Shown: positions 1-7,816, counted from the first letter of the stretch. The stretch is DNA of 64,000 nucleotides from Calothrix sp. PCC 7103 (GCF_000331305.1 NZ_KB217481.1:94765-158764); one strand, 5' to 3'. The notes: a model not told the origin generated them from the letters alone. Made by a program: numbers and translations.

Positions 1-13
1 AGTTCGATGCTTA

Positions 14-190
14 TTAGCTTGGCACTTTAATTGTTAGTTTAGCATAACAAGTACTGAAGAGCCATAAATTTTGATTGATTTTTCTAACCTCGCAGTAAGC
101 ATAACCATATCCTCCTGAACGGAGAGGAACTAATATTTCTTCAGTGGTGTACATTACTTCTGGTTTGTTTTTAAATATTTTTTTAAACAT
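14..190 (-). CDS. Small hypothetical protein, 58 aa
   Basis: This 58-residue frame starts MFKKIFKNKP and ends KLTIKVPS. Its ATG lies six bases after the stop of the next upstream gene (197-430), so the two are probably co-transcribed and translationally coupled; the end of that gene (AGAAGAA) would serve as a weak ribosome site. Composition is ordinary for a soluble protein, with a YGYAYC segment in the middle. No family is recognised. The assignment rests on spacing and sensible amino-acid composition. Confidence 0.5.
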   Translation of the reverse strand: MFKKIFKNKPEVMYTTEEILVPLRSGGYGYAYCEVRKINQNLWLFSTCYAKLTIKVPS

Positions 191-196
191 CTTAGT

Positions 197-430
197 TTAT
201 TCTTCTTGTAAAAGCGCTGCAAGTTCTTCGTGATGAAAACGGTACGGATAGCCGTGAGTGTTTTTTGTATTAATATACTTTGAATCAATACTGGTAACAG
301 TGTAAGTGCCAGTATGTATAATTTCTGCGTCTTCATCGCTATAGTTATCAGCTTTTTCTATTTCACCGCCAATGTTATAATGTAAAAACTTATCTTCTGG
401 TATTTCTATCGTTATTTTTATCTTTGCCAT
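197..430 (-). CDS. Small hypothetical protein, 77 aa
   Basis: The protein begins MAKIKITIEIPEDKF and is acidic, with a beta-rich appearance (ITIEIPE, TGTYTVTSI). It ends in an acidic helix, EELAALLQEE. No family is recognised. It is the upstream partner of the 58-residue gene that follows six bases after its stop, and it sits downstream of a GGCGCC-paired terminator hairpin, so these two genes form their own short transcription unit. A competing 60-residue frame over the same bases is a shadow. Confidence 0.65.
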   Translation of the reverse strand: MAKIKITIEIPEDKFLHYNIGGEIEKADNYSDEDAEIIHTGTYTVTSIDSKYINTKNTHGYPYRFHHEELAALLQEE

Positions 431-471
431 TTTAAAACCAGGTTAATAATTATTTTGATGTATTTAGCTAG

Positions 472-508
472 AAAGGCGCCAGCTTAATGGGTATGGCGCC
501 TTTTATTT
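472..508. terminator. Intrinsic terminator made of two GGCGCC copies
   Basis: AAAGGCGCC (472-480) and GGCGCCTTT (495-503) can pair as a 9-bp stem around a 14-base loop. On the minus strand it follows the gene ending at 526; on the plus strand it is followed by TTTTATTT. It could work in both directions. Confidence 0.6.
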
Positions 509-525
509 CTACCGACAGTACTGTT

Positions 526-795
526 TTATAAGTTGTATTCAGCTAAGTTTACAGCTTCTAAATCCCAACCTTGAGGAAAATATTCATCATCACTACCGAA
601 ATAAATTTTTTTGCCTGTTTCATATGCTTCTTTCTCAGTACTACCTGGCATAATTACTTGATATGCTAACCTGCTTTCATCAACTATATTATTACTATTA
701 GGGTAGATTGATTCTTCTGAATACACATTAATTATGTGGTCTTTTTTAGCTGTATTGTCGTAAAGTGAACTACCGTAATAAGCATCCATTGTCAT
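526..795 (-). CDS. Small hypothetical protein, 89 aa
   Basis: The product starts MTMDAYYGSSLYDN and is acidic and rich in tyrosine. An ATG two codons inside is an alternative start; the first ATG is preferred because AAGGTAA lies just upstream. No family is recognised. It is one of a run of small minus-strand genes and is followed by a hairpin terminator at 472-508. Confidence 0.6.
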   Translation of the reverse strand: MTMDAYYGSSLYDNTAKKDHIINVYSEESIYPNSNNIVDESRLAYQVIMPGSTEKEAYETGKKIYFGSDDEYFPQGWDLEAVNLAEYNL

Positions 796-805
796 AATAT
801 TTACC

Positions 806-1026
806 TTAATTTACTTGAAAATTATCAAAACCTACTCTAACTATTTCTTTAGCTATAGTTAACGCTGATTCAAGTGCTTGAATACCCAACTATTTAACTC
901 GCAATTTGCAGCAGTACTGAGAGTATTATTATTACGTACAAAGACATGTACATCATATTTAATTCCATCATTGTTTAGCCAACTAACTATAATTTTAATT
1001 TCATCGCGCCTTTTTACTATTTGCAT
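806..1026 (-). pseudogene. Small gene with an apparent frameshift
   Basis: From the ATG at 1026 the frame reads MQIVKRRDEIKIIVSWLNND and stops after 55 residues at 859. In the next frame, from about the same point, the reading continues as LGIQALESALTIAKEIV and ends NFQVN at 806. That continuation looks like a real amphipathic C-terminal helix, so a one-base shift near 890 probably broke a gene of about 73 codons. It could instead be a genuine 55-residue protein. No family is recognised. Confidence 0.4.
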
Positions 1027-1141
1027 GTCAAATTCTCCAAAATAAACAACGGCATTGTTACAGGCAACATTAGGCTAATCAAACTAACTGTAACTATTTT
1101 GTTAATTAACGAGGTAACGAGCGTTACCGCGATTAGGGTGT

Positions 1142-1444
1142 TTAATTGTTTAACGTCTCAACATAACTCAAAATCGCATCTTCCCGTTCGTAAGTAGCCA
1201 ATTCCATAAATTCAAATGCTTGAGTTGCCCATTCAAATTGAAAGTTCATGTTTGTTTGGTGAGGATGCTCATCTACAGAATCTGAAGAAAGACAATTAAA
1301 ATTATGATGCGCTATACTTCTTAGCGTTTGATAGCACTCTTCGCGTACTCCTTCATCTTCGTCTACTACAGCTACATTTACCGAATATACTTTAGTTACG
1401 TTATGACCCAAAGCTGAGGCAAGTTTTTGAATAATAGAAGTCAT
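1142..1444 (-). CDS. Hypothetical protein, 100 aa
   Basis: The protein starts MTSIIQKLASALGHN, contains a histidine and cysteine-bearing middle (AHHNFNCLSSD) and an acidic C-terminus. No domain is recognised. It is an independent member of the run of small minus-strand genes at the left end; the gap to the 170-residue gene upstream is about 40 bases, so co-transcription is likely. Confidence 0.6.
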   Translation of the reverse strand: MTSIIQKLASALGHNVTKVYSVNVAVVDEDEGVREECYQTLRSIAHHNFNCLSSDSVDEHPHQTNMNFQFEWATQAFEFMELATYEREDAILSYVETLNN

Positions 1445-1483
1445 TTATTATACCTCGATTTAATGGTTATATAAAATGTAAAA

Positions 1484-1996
1484 TTATCGGTTTGAGAGTG
1501 CGTGAAGCAAGGCGCCGCAATTATATCTATCTAACTGAAAAAGCATTGAGTAGACATAAGTTGCTTTATCGCTTTCTTGATTCTCTTGATGGTTGAGGAA
1601 ATAATATTCGCCCATCATACCCAAGAGCCACATTTGGTCAACTTCGTTTAAGTTATCGAGATAATCTCCAAAGTAATCATGAACATCCTCAATTAAAGGA
1701 ATTTGATAATCGCAGGAATAAAAACCGAGGGGTCTTGTCGCGCTTCCCTTATTTCCAATTGCTTGAATCAAACAAGCCAGTTGATTCTTAGGTAATTCTT
1801 TTAAACGGTCGCGTATTTCTTGAGCTTCAGTACTTGGTGAAGCTTCACACCATTTCATCCAGTAATGGGCGCCTATCTTTCCCAGTAACCACGACCAATC
1901 AGTTTCGTCCATATCTTGCAGTTCGTTATATTGTTCTGCAATATCTTTAATTAATGCATTCTCGTAGCAGGCGCCAAAATATCCTAGTGGACGCAT
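1484..1996 (-). CDS. Two-repeat hypothetical protein, 170 aa
   Basis: The protein is an internal duplication. Residues about 2-50 (RPLGYFGACYENALIKDI, then DETDWSWLLGKIGAHYWM) align with residues about 88-135 (RPLGFYSCDYQIPLIEDV, then NEVDQMWLLGMMGEYYF). The shared pattern is R-P-L-G, an aromatic/cysteine stretch, P/A-L-I-x-D-[IV], then W-L-L-G and a Y-Y/W ending. Each half also ends with a helix of the L-x-x-L-x-x-A-[IL] type (LIQAIGNK, LLHALSNR). No known family is recognised. Confidence 0.7.
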   Translation of the reverse strand: MRPLGYFGACYENALIKDIAEQYNELQDMDETDWSWLLGKIGAHYWMKWCEASPSTEAQEIRDRLKELPKNQLACLIQAIGNKGSATRPLGFYSCDYQIPLIEDVHDYFGDYLDNLNEVDQMWLLGMMGEYYFLNHQENQESDKATYVYSMLFQLDRYNCGALLHALSNR

Positions 1997-2063
1997 TTTT
2001 CAAAATCTCCTTTTGTTTCTACTTGGGTTAAAAATTCTCTTTAGGTCAGTTTCATTTTTTAAT

Positions 2064-2240
2064 TCAGTCGCGCAATGTTGTTTGGAGGATATCAAATTCT
2101 CTACTCCAGCTTGCTACTGATTGAGTCTTGCCTTGGTAAGTGACAAGTTTTACTCCACTTGTATTGTTGTGTTGTGTCAAAGCATCAGCCCAGCGACAAT
2201 TCTCAGGTCAATAATCACTGTTTGAATCAGTACGGAGTAT
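2064..2240 (-). pseudogene. Remnant of an HNH endonuclease (C-terminal part)
   Basis: Read on the minus strand the segment gives DSNSDY, a stop, then PENCRWADALTQHNN and further on LVTYQGKTQSVASWSREFDI. This is the usual tail of small HNH nucleases of phages and cyanobacteria (DNxGNYSPENCRWAT, then G-K-T-x-S-x-A-x-W-A-R-E). The serine before PENCRW has become TGA, and the HNH core itself is missing because the fragment ends at the neighbouring gene. It is a decayed homing-type nuclease, not a functional gene. Confidence 0.6.
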
Positions 2241-2248
2241 AAGTAGTT

Positions 2249-2773
2249 TTAAACGTAATCCCAATCAATTTCGGCAGTTTCTTGAGTCGTTCTAACAGAG
2301 GTGTTATCAACCCAATAACCTCCACCCACATTGTTTTCATGATCAAGGCACAAAATGTAGGATTGTGTATTGTTCCTAACTTTGATATAACAACGATATT
2401 CTGTACCACCAATTTGGGCGTAAGATATCTGTAGTGTTATTTTATCTTTTTCACTATTAATTTCATTGTATTCGTCCGGATCAGTCCCTACTTCTTTATT
2501 ATCTCTATCTACATCTAGGCGCCATCTATCAGGTGTCTCGCTTGCCATGTCCATAAATTGTTGAGTAATTTTAATATTTCCTAAAGCTTCGGGTTCGAGA
2601 TAGCAGTAAAGCAGCTGTAAGGAATCAAAACGCCCGTTCCAATAAGCCTCAACGTGTGAGTTATGTGCGCGGTTTTGCAATATGTTAGCTTCTGCTAGAT
2701 TATCGTGCAAGAGATGAGTGAAGACGCCTCTTTGCTCCGGTGTTAGCGAAGCTGTAAAGTCTGTGAAGTTCAT
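2249..2773 (-). CDS. Hypothetical protein, 174 aa
   Basis: The N-terminus (MNFTDFTASLTPEQRGVF) begins a helical region of about 75 residues. The C-terminal half, after an acidic linker near residue 100 (DPDEYNEINSEKD), looks beta-rich (KITLQISYAQIGG, YRCYIKVRNN) and ends EIDWDYV. No family is recognised. It is divergent from the XRE regulator at 2985, with about 210 bases of AT-rich DNA between them. Confidence 0.65.
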   Translation of the reverse strand: MNFTDFTASLTPEQRGVFTHLLHDNLAEANILQNRAHNSHVEAYWNGRFDSLQLLYCYLEPEALGNIKITQQFMDMASETPDRWRLDVDRDNKEVGTDPDEYNEINSEKDKITLQISYAQIGGTEYRCYIKVRNNTQSYILCLDHENNVGGGYWVDNTSVRTTQETAEIDWDYV

Positions 2774-2984
2774 AATAAATATATTTAAGTTTTTATGTTT
2801 TTATTTTCACTTTTCGGTTTTGTCGATTGTCCGAACTAATACTTTTATAGATATGGCGCTTTTACTTTTACTTATATATTCATGATATTACCATATAATT
2901 GATAATACTAGGTAATTATGAATATTTTTATTTTGGAGATAAAAGTGCTATGAGTAGGTTGATATTATTATCTGTATACTATTA

Positions 2985-3224
2985 ATGCCAGTTCGTAACA
3001 CTATCAAGCAATTTGTAGAAGGCATGGGCATCACGCGCTACCAGTTTGCCAAGGATACCGGAATATCCGCTACTACGGCATATGGGCTATACGATAATCC
3101 CTGGCAGGTGCCGAATGTCACGGTACTAAACAAGCTGTGCGATTATTACCGAGTACAACCGCATTTGTTTTTGGAGTGGGTGGCGCCTGAAGATGTCGAG
3201 AGCGCTTCTCGTCGCCCTCTATAA
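2985..3224 (+). CDS. XRE/Cro-type helix-turn-helix regulator
   Basis: This 79-residue protein is almost only a DNA-binding domain: residues 5-60 give N-T-I-K-Q-F, then ITRYQFAKDTGISATTAYGL (the helix-turn-helix), and LNKLCDYYRVQPHLFLEWV as the closing helices, typical of Cro/C1-type regulators. It lies alone on the plus strand, divergent from the 174-residue gene. Its last 18 codons are repeated downstream at 3549, showing that the gene and its 3' flank were duplicated and the copy then lost its 5' part. Its target is not visible. Confidence 0.85.
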   Translation: MPVRNTIKQFVEGMGITRYQFAKDTGISATTAYGLYDNPWQVPNVTVLNKLCDYYRVQPHLFLEWVAPEDVESASRRPL

Positions 3225-3527
3225 TTGGCATATTGTATACTACAACTTTCCACAAGGTGTTAAGTATTGATGCTGCCACACACGGGTTTTGACGCTCTAA
3301 ATTTAAGCTTCAAAAATTTATTCGTTAAAACGGCTGTAATTTAATGACAGTAAGCAATACAATCGGTGACTGGCAAGATTATTGTCTTATATAAAAATAG
3401 GCACCAGTCACCCGATAATAAGCCAGATGGCTCAAGTAAAATTTTCGTAGTTTAGCATACTACAAAACAGTAAAGGGAATAGAGGTGCAGGCGTTCGGGT
3501 GGTGGGGTGACGGCACGGTACCAGTTT
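3171..3527. repeat. Repeat unit copy A (XRE gene tail plus hairpin)
   Basis: The unit begins at the last 18 codons of the XRE gene and runs through a non-coding stretch ending CCAGTTT. It contains AAAACGGCTG, a hairpin with arms GGTGACTGG (3365-3373) and CCAGTCACC (3404-3412) around a conserved TTATATAAAAATAG loop, and a second small hairpin, GTAGT/ACTAC. It is followed almost directly by copy B. Confidence 0.8.
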
Positions 3528-3548
3528 CAAAATATACATAAGTACTGA

Positions 3549-3907
3549 TTGGAATGGGTGGCGCCTGAAGGTGTCGAGAGCGCTTCTCATCGCCCGCTTT
3601 AGTTGCTGTATTTTATACTACAACTTCTATACAATGTACTGAATTATTAGCGCCTGCTACACCAGGTTTTGACTCTCTAAATTTAAACTTCAAAAAACTC
3701 TCTATCAAAACGGCTGTAGTTTAGTGATAGTGAGTAATTCAGCAGGTGACTGGTGAGAAAATTATCTTATATAAAAATAGGCGCCAGTCACCCAGTAATT
3801 AACCACATGGTTCAAACAAAATTCCTGTAGTTAGACATACTACAAAACAGTAAACTGAATGGAGGTGCAGGCGTTTAGGTGGTGGGGTGACAGCACCGCA
3901 CCAGTTT
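3549..3907. repeat. Repeat unit copy B, with a truncated XRE gene tail
   Basis: This is a second copy of the 357-base unit. It opens with an in-frame relic of the XRE gene reading LEWVAPEGVESASHRPL and stop. The hairpin arms GGTGACTGG (3745-3753) and CCAGTCACC (3784-3792) are unchanged, as is TTATATAAAAATAG in the loop, while the bases between features have drifted. No gene is seen between copy A and the CDS at 4012. Confidence 0.8.
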
Positions 3908-4011
3908 AAAGCAGCACATACATACCAAATTGTGTTTGCCAGTAGTAAAGTATGTTTCGGACAATGCAATAAAGGGTAGTTACAATAATTATATTTGATA
4001 CATTATTAATT

Positions 4012-4638
4012 ATGCAGCTACGTATTAATTGGAAACTTTTAAGACCTTTCAGGCATTTGGCATCTGAGTGGGAAGAAGCATTTTTAAGGAATTTGGAAGA
4101 TAGGGAGGAGAACCAAGAGCAGGCGCCAACGCAAAAACAAGTCGATAAATTCAACGAAGTAGCTAGTAAATTGTACCAGCGTTACCATGACCGAGAGATG
4201 TGTAAAGGTTCTAGCAATTTTGGAGTCAGTTTGCGACGATTGTACAACCACCTAAGCGACGGTAAAGATTTGACTGATAAACAGCGATGTTTAGTATATC
4301 GGCAATTGGTAGATGAAGGAAAGGCGCCAGAATTGATGGCGATTAGTATCCATCAAAGGTTCACACCGCTTTGTGAGCTAAAATTTCCTCCTTATTTTCC
4401 ACCTCTTCAGCTAGGATGCGTTTATGATGATTTTATAGCCGATAAATCAACTGATTGGCTTGATATGGCGCCTGCTGATTGGAACGAATATTTAAATTTT
4501 AGTATCGCTTTTGATAAATATAAAGAATATGCCAGTGCCTACCCTAGCATGGAGGAAAATTTTATAGAGTGGCTTGATAATAATGGCGAATCACGTTTTA
4601 TTATCTGGCGTATTCAAAACTATAAAAAAGATTTGTAA
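4012..4638 (+). CDS. Hypothetical protein, 208 aa
   Basis: The product starts MQLRINWKLLRPFRHL, carries an acidic/basic helical stretch (residues 20-50), and ends RFIIWRIQNYKKDL. It has three GGCGCC copies, like the resident backbone. No family is recognised. It sits between repeat copies B and C, so it may have been part of the segment that duplicated, or have separated copies that were once adjacent. Confidence 0.6.
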   Translation: MQLRINWKLLRPFRHLASEWEEAFLRNLEDREENQEQAPTQKQVDKFNEVASKLYQRYHDREMCKGSSNFGVSLRRLYNHLSDGKDLTDKQRCLVYRQLVDEGKAPELMAISIHQRFTPLCELKFPPYFPPLQLGCVYDDFIADKSTDWLDMAPADWNEYLNFSIAFDKYKEYASAYPSMEENFIEWLDNNGESRFIIWRIQNYKKDL

Positions 4639-4651
4639 AAGATTTTTTATT

Positions 4652-5010
4652 TTAGAAATGGCGCCGACGCTTGAGGTCGATGCGCTTCTCATGACTCGCT
4701 ACTATCAAGCTCAACACGTACTACAACACACGCCAAGAAGTTATTCATGGGCACCCGACTCTACTTGCCTTTTCCATGCTCCAAATATAAACATAAAAAT
4801 TTAAGTTACTAAAACGGCTGAATACATTACAGAGTAAGCAATACGTGAGGTGACTGGCAAGAAAATTATCTTATATAAAAACAGGTGCCAGTCACCCGGA
4901 AATAAGCCAAATGGTTTACCCTGATTTTATGTAGTTTAACGTATACATTTTTATTAAGCGTGGGTGGTAGGCGCCTTCTAGAGGAGCGTGTATAGGGAGG
5001 TGGTGCTGTG
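4652..5010. repeat. Repeat unit copy C (diverged)
   Basis: A third, more decayed copy of the unit. Its start resembles the XRE tail with frameshifts (TTAGAAATGGCGCCG against TTGGAGTGGGTGGCGCC). AAAACGGCTG is kept, as are the hairpin arms GGTGACTGG (4849-4857) and CCAGTCACC (4888-4896) and the TTATATAAAAA loop. The last bases before 5019 include a G-rich GGGAGGTGG run. An open frame over 4574-4804 is an accident of this relic. Confidence 0.7.
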
Positions 5011-5018
5011 CTAAAGAT

Positions 5019-5174
5019 ATGTTGTATGGAAAATTTTCCGAAATAGTGGGTGATCTAAAAGTTTGTATAATTAGTAGTGAGCTATACTATGATAATATGT
5101 TTAATGAATGTAATCACAAACTTGTTTTTCTTGGTAAAGATGAAGTATCTGAGCTTTACAGTCTAGCGAATTAA
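5019..5174 (+). CDS. Small hypothetical protein, 51 aa
   Basis: The frame starts MLYGKFSEIVGDLKVCI and ends FLGKDEVSELYSLAN, with a composition typical of a real acidic protein. The stop is 24 bases before the DUF5131 gene in the same direction, so the two could share a transcript. A G-rich stretch (GGGAGGTGG) ends about 15 bases upstream, rather far for a ribosome site. No family is recognised. Confidence 0.4.
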   Translation: MLYGKFSEIVGDLKVCIISSELYYDNMFNECNHKLVFLGKDEVSELYSLAN

Positions 5175-5198
5175 TAAAAATACTTTAATAAAAATATT

Positions 5199-6068
5199 AT
5201 GAGTACTAAAATAGAATGGTGCGATGAGGTTTATAATCCAATTGTGGGCTGCTCTCGAACCTCTGACGGTTGTCAAAATTGCTATGCCGCAACCGCATCT
5301 GCACACGCGCGCCTTCAACGATTTCCACAGTACCAAACAGTTAGTGCCTGGGATGGTACGGTTGAGTTTGTAGAGTCGCAATTGCTTAAGCCACTGAAAT
5401 GGCGCCAGTCTAAAAAGGTTTTCGTTTGCTCGATGAGTGATCTATTTCATTCAAATGTGCCTGACGAGTGGCGAGATAGAGTATTTGCAGTGATGGCTTT
5501 ATGTCCTCAGCACGTCTTTCAAATATTGACGAAGCGACCTGAAAACGCAAGGCAATATTTTTTAGAGAATCCTTGGGGAAGAATAGCTGATGTAATATTG
5601 AAAGAACATTTAGCTAGGTTTCCCCATATAACGCCTTTAGCAGAAAATCTTAAAAAAAGCACCAATGGTGCGTATTTAAAAAATTGTTATCTCGGCACCA
5701 CTGTTGAGAATCAAGCTATGGTTAATCGTCGCATCCCAATTTTGCTAGATATTCCAGCACACGTTAGGTGGTTAAGTGTTGAGCCGTTGCTTGAAGATGT
5801 TGACCTAAGATTGAGTCTGGCGCCTGTTAAAAATTCAGAAAACGAAGGTACGGGTGGTGGAATTTTTTGGGTCGTTGTCGGCGCCGAGTCAGGTAAAAAT
5901 AGGCGTCAATGTGAAGTGGCATGGATTGAAAACGTTGTTTCTCAATGCAAGCAAGCGGGAGTTTCTGTTTTTGTAAAACAGGATTCCCACCATCAGTCCG
6001 GCAAGCAGGGGCGCCTGTCTGATGAAATTTGGAACACTAAGGAGTTCCCGGCGCCTGTGCTAAACTAG
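5199..6068 (+). CDS. DUF5131 (phage Gp37/Gp68-like) protein
   Basis: The 289-residue protein opens with KIEWCDEVYNPIVGCSRTSD followed by GCQNCYA, the signature of the phage Gp37/Gp68 family (T-x-W-x-N-P-x-x-G-C, then C-x-x-C-Y-A). Other family marks are VFVCSMSDLFH, the LTKRPEN motif near residue 115, LGTTVENQ, RWLSVEPLLED, and VVVGAESG near residue 230. The cysteine cluster and barrel-like order suggest a radical-SAM-like, iron-sulphur fold, but the chemistry is not established to my knowledge. The gene is typical of phages and plasmids. It is followed by a strong hairpin at 6088-6131. Confidence 0.85.
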   Translation: MSTKIEWCDEVYNPIVGCSRTSDGCQNCYAATASAHARLQRFPQYQTVSAWDGTVEFVESQLLKPLKWRQSKKVFVCSMSDLFHSNVPDEWRDRVFAVMALCPQHVFQILTKRPENARQYFLENPWGRIADVILKEHLARFPHITPLAENLKKSTNGAYLKNCYLGTTVENQAMVNRRIPILLDIPAHVRWLSVEPLLEDVDLRLSLAPVKNSENEGTGGGIFWVVVGAESGKNRRQCEVAWIENVVSQCKQAGVSVFVKQDSHHQSGKQGRLSDEIWNTKEFPAPVLN

Positions 6069-6087
6069 GTAATGACAATCTCAACAG

Positions 6088-6131
6088 AACCTAAAATAAT
6101 CAATTTTGAAAGGGATTGGTTATTTTAGGTT
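6088..6131 (+). terminator. Intrinsic terminator after the DUF5131 gene
   Basis: AACCTAAAATAATCAA (6088-6103) pairs with TTGGTTATTTTAGGTT (6116-6131) in a 16-bp stem with one or two weak pairs and a 12-base loop; a T-rich tail follows on the plus strand. It may also stop minus-strand transcripts leaving the gene at 6181. Confidence 0.6.
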
Positions 6132-6180
6132 TTGTTGATTATTTTGAAGAAATATCTCTTCCAATCAGGAAAGCTAGTTA

Positions 6181-6444
6181 CTATCCACGCGCATTAAGCT
6201 CCTTGAAAATTCTTGCAAAGTAACCCATTAACCAAGAGTCGCTCATTATTTTATAATCATCTGATGCGTCAAATTCTTCAGGACTGCCGTTCTGTATTTC
6301 CATATCTTGTGCCAATTGGCGCCTGTCTTGGGCATTGGGAAGAATTTCTTTCAAATCGTAATCATTGCTGCCGTGGTTTGCAAACTCACTTGAAGCTAGT
6401 TCAAGTAAATCAGCGATTAACGGGTAGTATTTTGGGTCTATCAT
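6181..6444 (-). CDS. Hypothetical protein, 87 aa
   Basis: The protein starts MIDPKYYPLIADLLELAS and ends SWLMGYFARIFKELNARG. It reads as a compact helical domain with an acidic centre (SPEEFDASDDYK). No domain is recognised. It follows the 189-residue gene on the same strand with a gap of about 90 bases and may be co-transcribed. Confidence 0.6.
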   Translation of the reverse strand: MIDPKYYPLIADLLELASSEFANHGSNDYDLKEILPNAQDRRQLAQDMEIQNGSPEEFDASDDYKIMSDSWLMGYFARIFKELNARG

Positions 6445-6535
6445 ATTTTTGTTTCACGTAATTGATAGTTTAGCTTGAGCAGATATTACTCGAACTACTC
6501 AAGCTTTTGATCAGGTTTTAAAAATCAAGCGGCGC

Positions 6536-7105
6536 CTAATAGCAATCAGGGTCTGAGTCGTAATCATCTACTGCAAGACTTGAAGCTTTTTTTTCAAACA
6601 GAAATTCTTCTTGTTCGGTTATAAGTTCCCAATCCTCTTGGTTTGCAAGATACGCATCGTGCCATGCGTCAAAGTCATATAGTTTTTCAGTCTGTGTTCG
6701 CTCGGACAGTCCAAATGCAAGACGACTTTGGTCAATCCGATATTGGCGCCAGCCAGATACTAAAAGTGCTGCTGCTTTTTTGTTTCCGCGTTCTGCTTCT
6801 ACAGCAATCAGAATATCTAAGTCATCGCCTGAAATTGTTTCTGCAATCGTGGCGCCTCGCTTTCCTTCGCGCTTAACTGTTACACGTTGACCGGAATCCG
6901 TATAACCCTTATCTAGCAAAGATTTTAACAGGTTTGGAGCCTCAGAACGGAATCCGTTAATCCATCTTGGTGTATGTCCTAGTAGCTTAGAAGTGCCTGT
7001 TTTGCTATATCTTATTTCACCTGATTCAAGCAAGAAAGCATCTATGGTTATTGCATTTCCAAACTCTACGGTACTTTTAACCGCAGGTAGTGCCCTGTTT
7101 GTCAT
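6536..7105 (-). CDS. Cyanobacterial plasmid-type conserved protein, 189 aa
   Basis: The N-terminal part reads VEFGNAITIDAFLLESGEIR, then S-x-T-G-T-S-K-LLGH. It is followed by a basic segment and SGDDLDILIAVEAERGNKKA (residues about 92-111), and a long acidic tail. I recall proteins of this layout (ITIDAFLxxxGExRYS, LSxxDLxxLIxxEAxxKNxKA) as common on cyanobacterial mobile elements, reminiscent of phage antirepressor-like domains. I am sure of the resemblance to other cyanobacterial proteins but not of a function. Confidence 0.6.
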   Translation of the reverse strand: MTNRALPAVKSTVEFGNAITIDAFLLESGEIRYSKTGTSKLLGHTPRWINGFRSEAPNLLKSLLDKGYTDSGQRVTVKREGKRGATIAETISGDDLDILIAVEAERGNKKAAALLVSGWRQYRIDQSRLAFGLSERTQTEKLYDFDAWHDAYLANQEDWELITEQEEFLFEKKASSLAVDDYDSDPDCY

Positions 7106-7293
7106 GTTATTATTGTCCTAAGTATTATTGTTACATCCCGCTTTGACTATTGGGTTGGGCGGGGTTTGCTTTATAAGCATGTCTATGTCAAAGCAAGTAT
7201 CTCTAACTGTTATGAGCATTAACTACTAAACCTTGACTTTGAAAGTTTAGCCGTTTACAATCGGATATGTCAATACTTTAGGGTCATTAAATT

Positions 7294-7524
7294 TTGAAAA
7301 AACTTAGAAACAAAGAAGACAAACCTCGTGACGAAGTTGGCAAATTTTCTTCCAAGGGTGTTGGGACGACTTCTGCAACAGTTATTTCAGTTGGTTATCC
7401 TCCAGAAGTATATGAAATACTTCGGACTTTACCTTCGCGTAGTTCCTATATTCGAGATGCAGTGATAAAAAAGTTACAAGAAGACGGACTACTCAATTTA
7501 GAAGAAGCGCAATCTATCAAATAA
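7294..7524 (+). CDS. Small protein, possible ribbon-helix-helix regulator
   Basis: The start is TTG, giving KKLRNKEDKPRDEVGKFSS, a basic tail, followed by TVISVGYPPEVYEILRTLP (strand then helix) and SSYIRDAVIKKLQEDGLL. A short strand, a helix, a turn with RSSYIRDAV and a second helix is the ribbon-helix-helix arrangement used by plasmid regulators and antitoxins. It is divergent from the 189-residue gene. A similar layout appears in the transposon passenger gene at 55398. Confidence 0.5.
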   Translation: MKKLRNKEDKPRDEVGKFSSKGVGTTSATVISVGYPPEVYEILRTLPSRSSYIRDAVIKKLQEDGLLNLEEAQSIK

Positions 7525-7605
7525 TTGCTGGATATCGGCGCCTGAATAACGTCATTAAGATAAAAAATAAAAACTAACGCTTTTTAGATTAGTTCTCTTT
7601 AATTA

Positions 7606-7816
7606 GGGGTTGCTGAAAAACTCCACAAAATGAATCTAGACGCGCTCACAGTACAAAAAATGGTTGTTTCGGAGGTTGGCTTAAAAATCAAGCCCTAATT
7701 TTTCCATCCAAATGCACGGATTTTGAGCCTGTAGGCGCCATAATCTTGCACCTACTAAGAATAAAAATGCTTTAAATCCTTACATGGCAAAGGTTTTAGT
7801 TCTATTCAGCAAGCCC
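7606..7816. mobile_element. Miniature transposable element (MITE), 211 bp
   Basis: The ends are inverted: GGGGTTGCTGAA at 7606-7617 and TTCAGCAAGCCC at 7805-7816, with one mismatch. Both are flanked by TAATTA (7600-7605 and 7817-7822), which reads as a 6-bp target duplication. The interior has no gene. It contains one GGCGCC. It is a non-autonomous derivative of an insertion sequence whose family I cannot name from the ends alone. Confidence 0.7.

Noticed and set aside
154-336. 60-codon minus-strand frame
   Set aside because: It is out of frame with two better-supported small genes on the same strand (14-190 and 197-430) that show coupling and better composition.
4574-4804. Plus-strand open frame of 76 codons after the 208-residue gene
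   Set aside because: It overlaps the end of the real gene and runs over the decayed copy C of the repeat unit, where the similarity is to the XRE gene tail with frameshifts.
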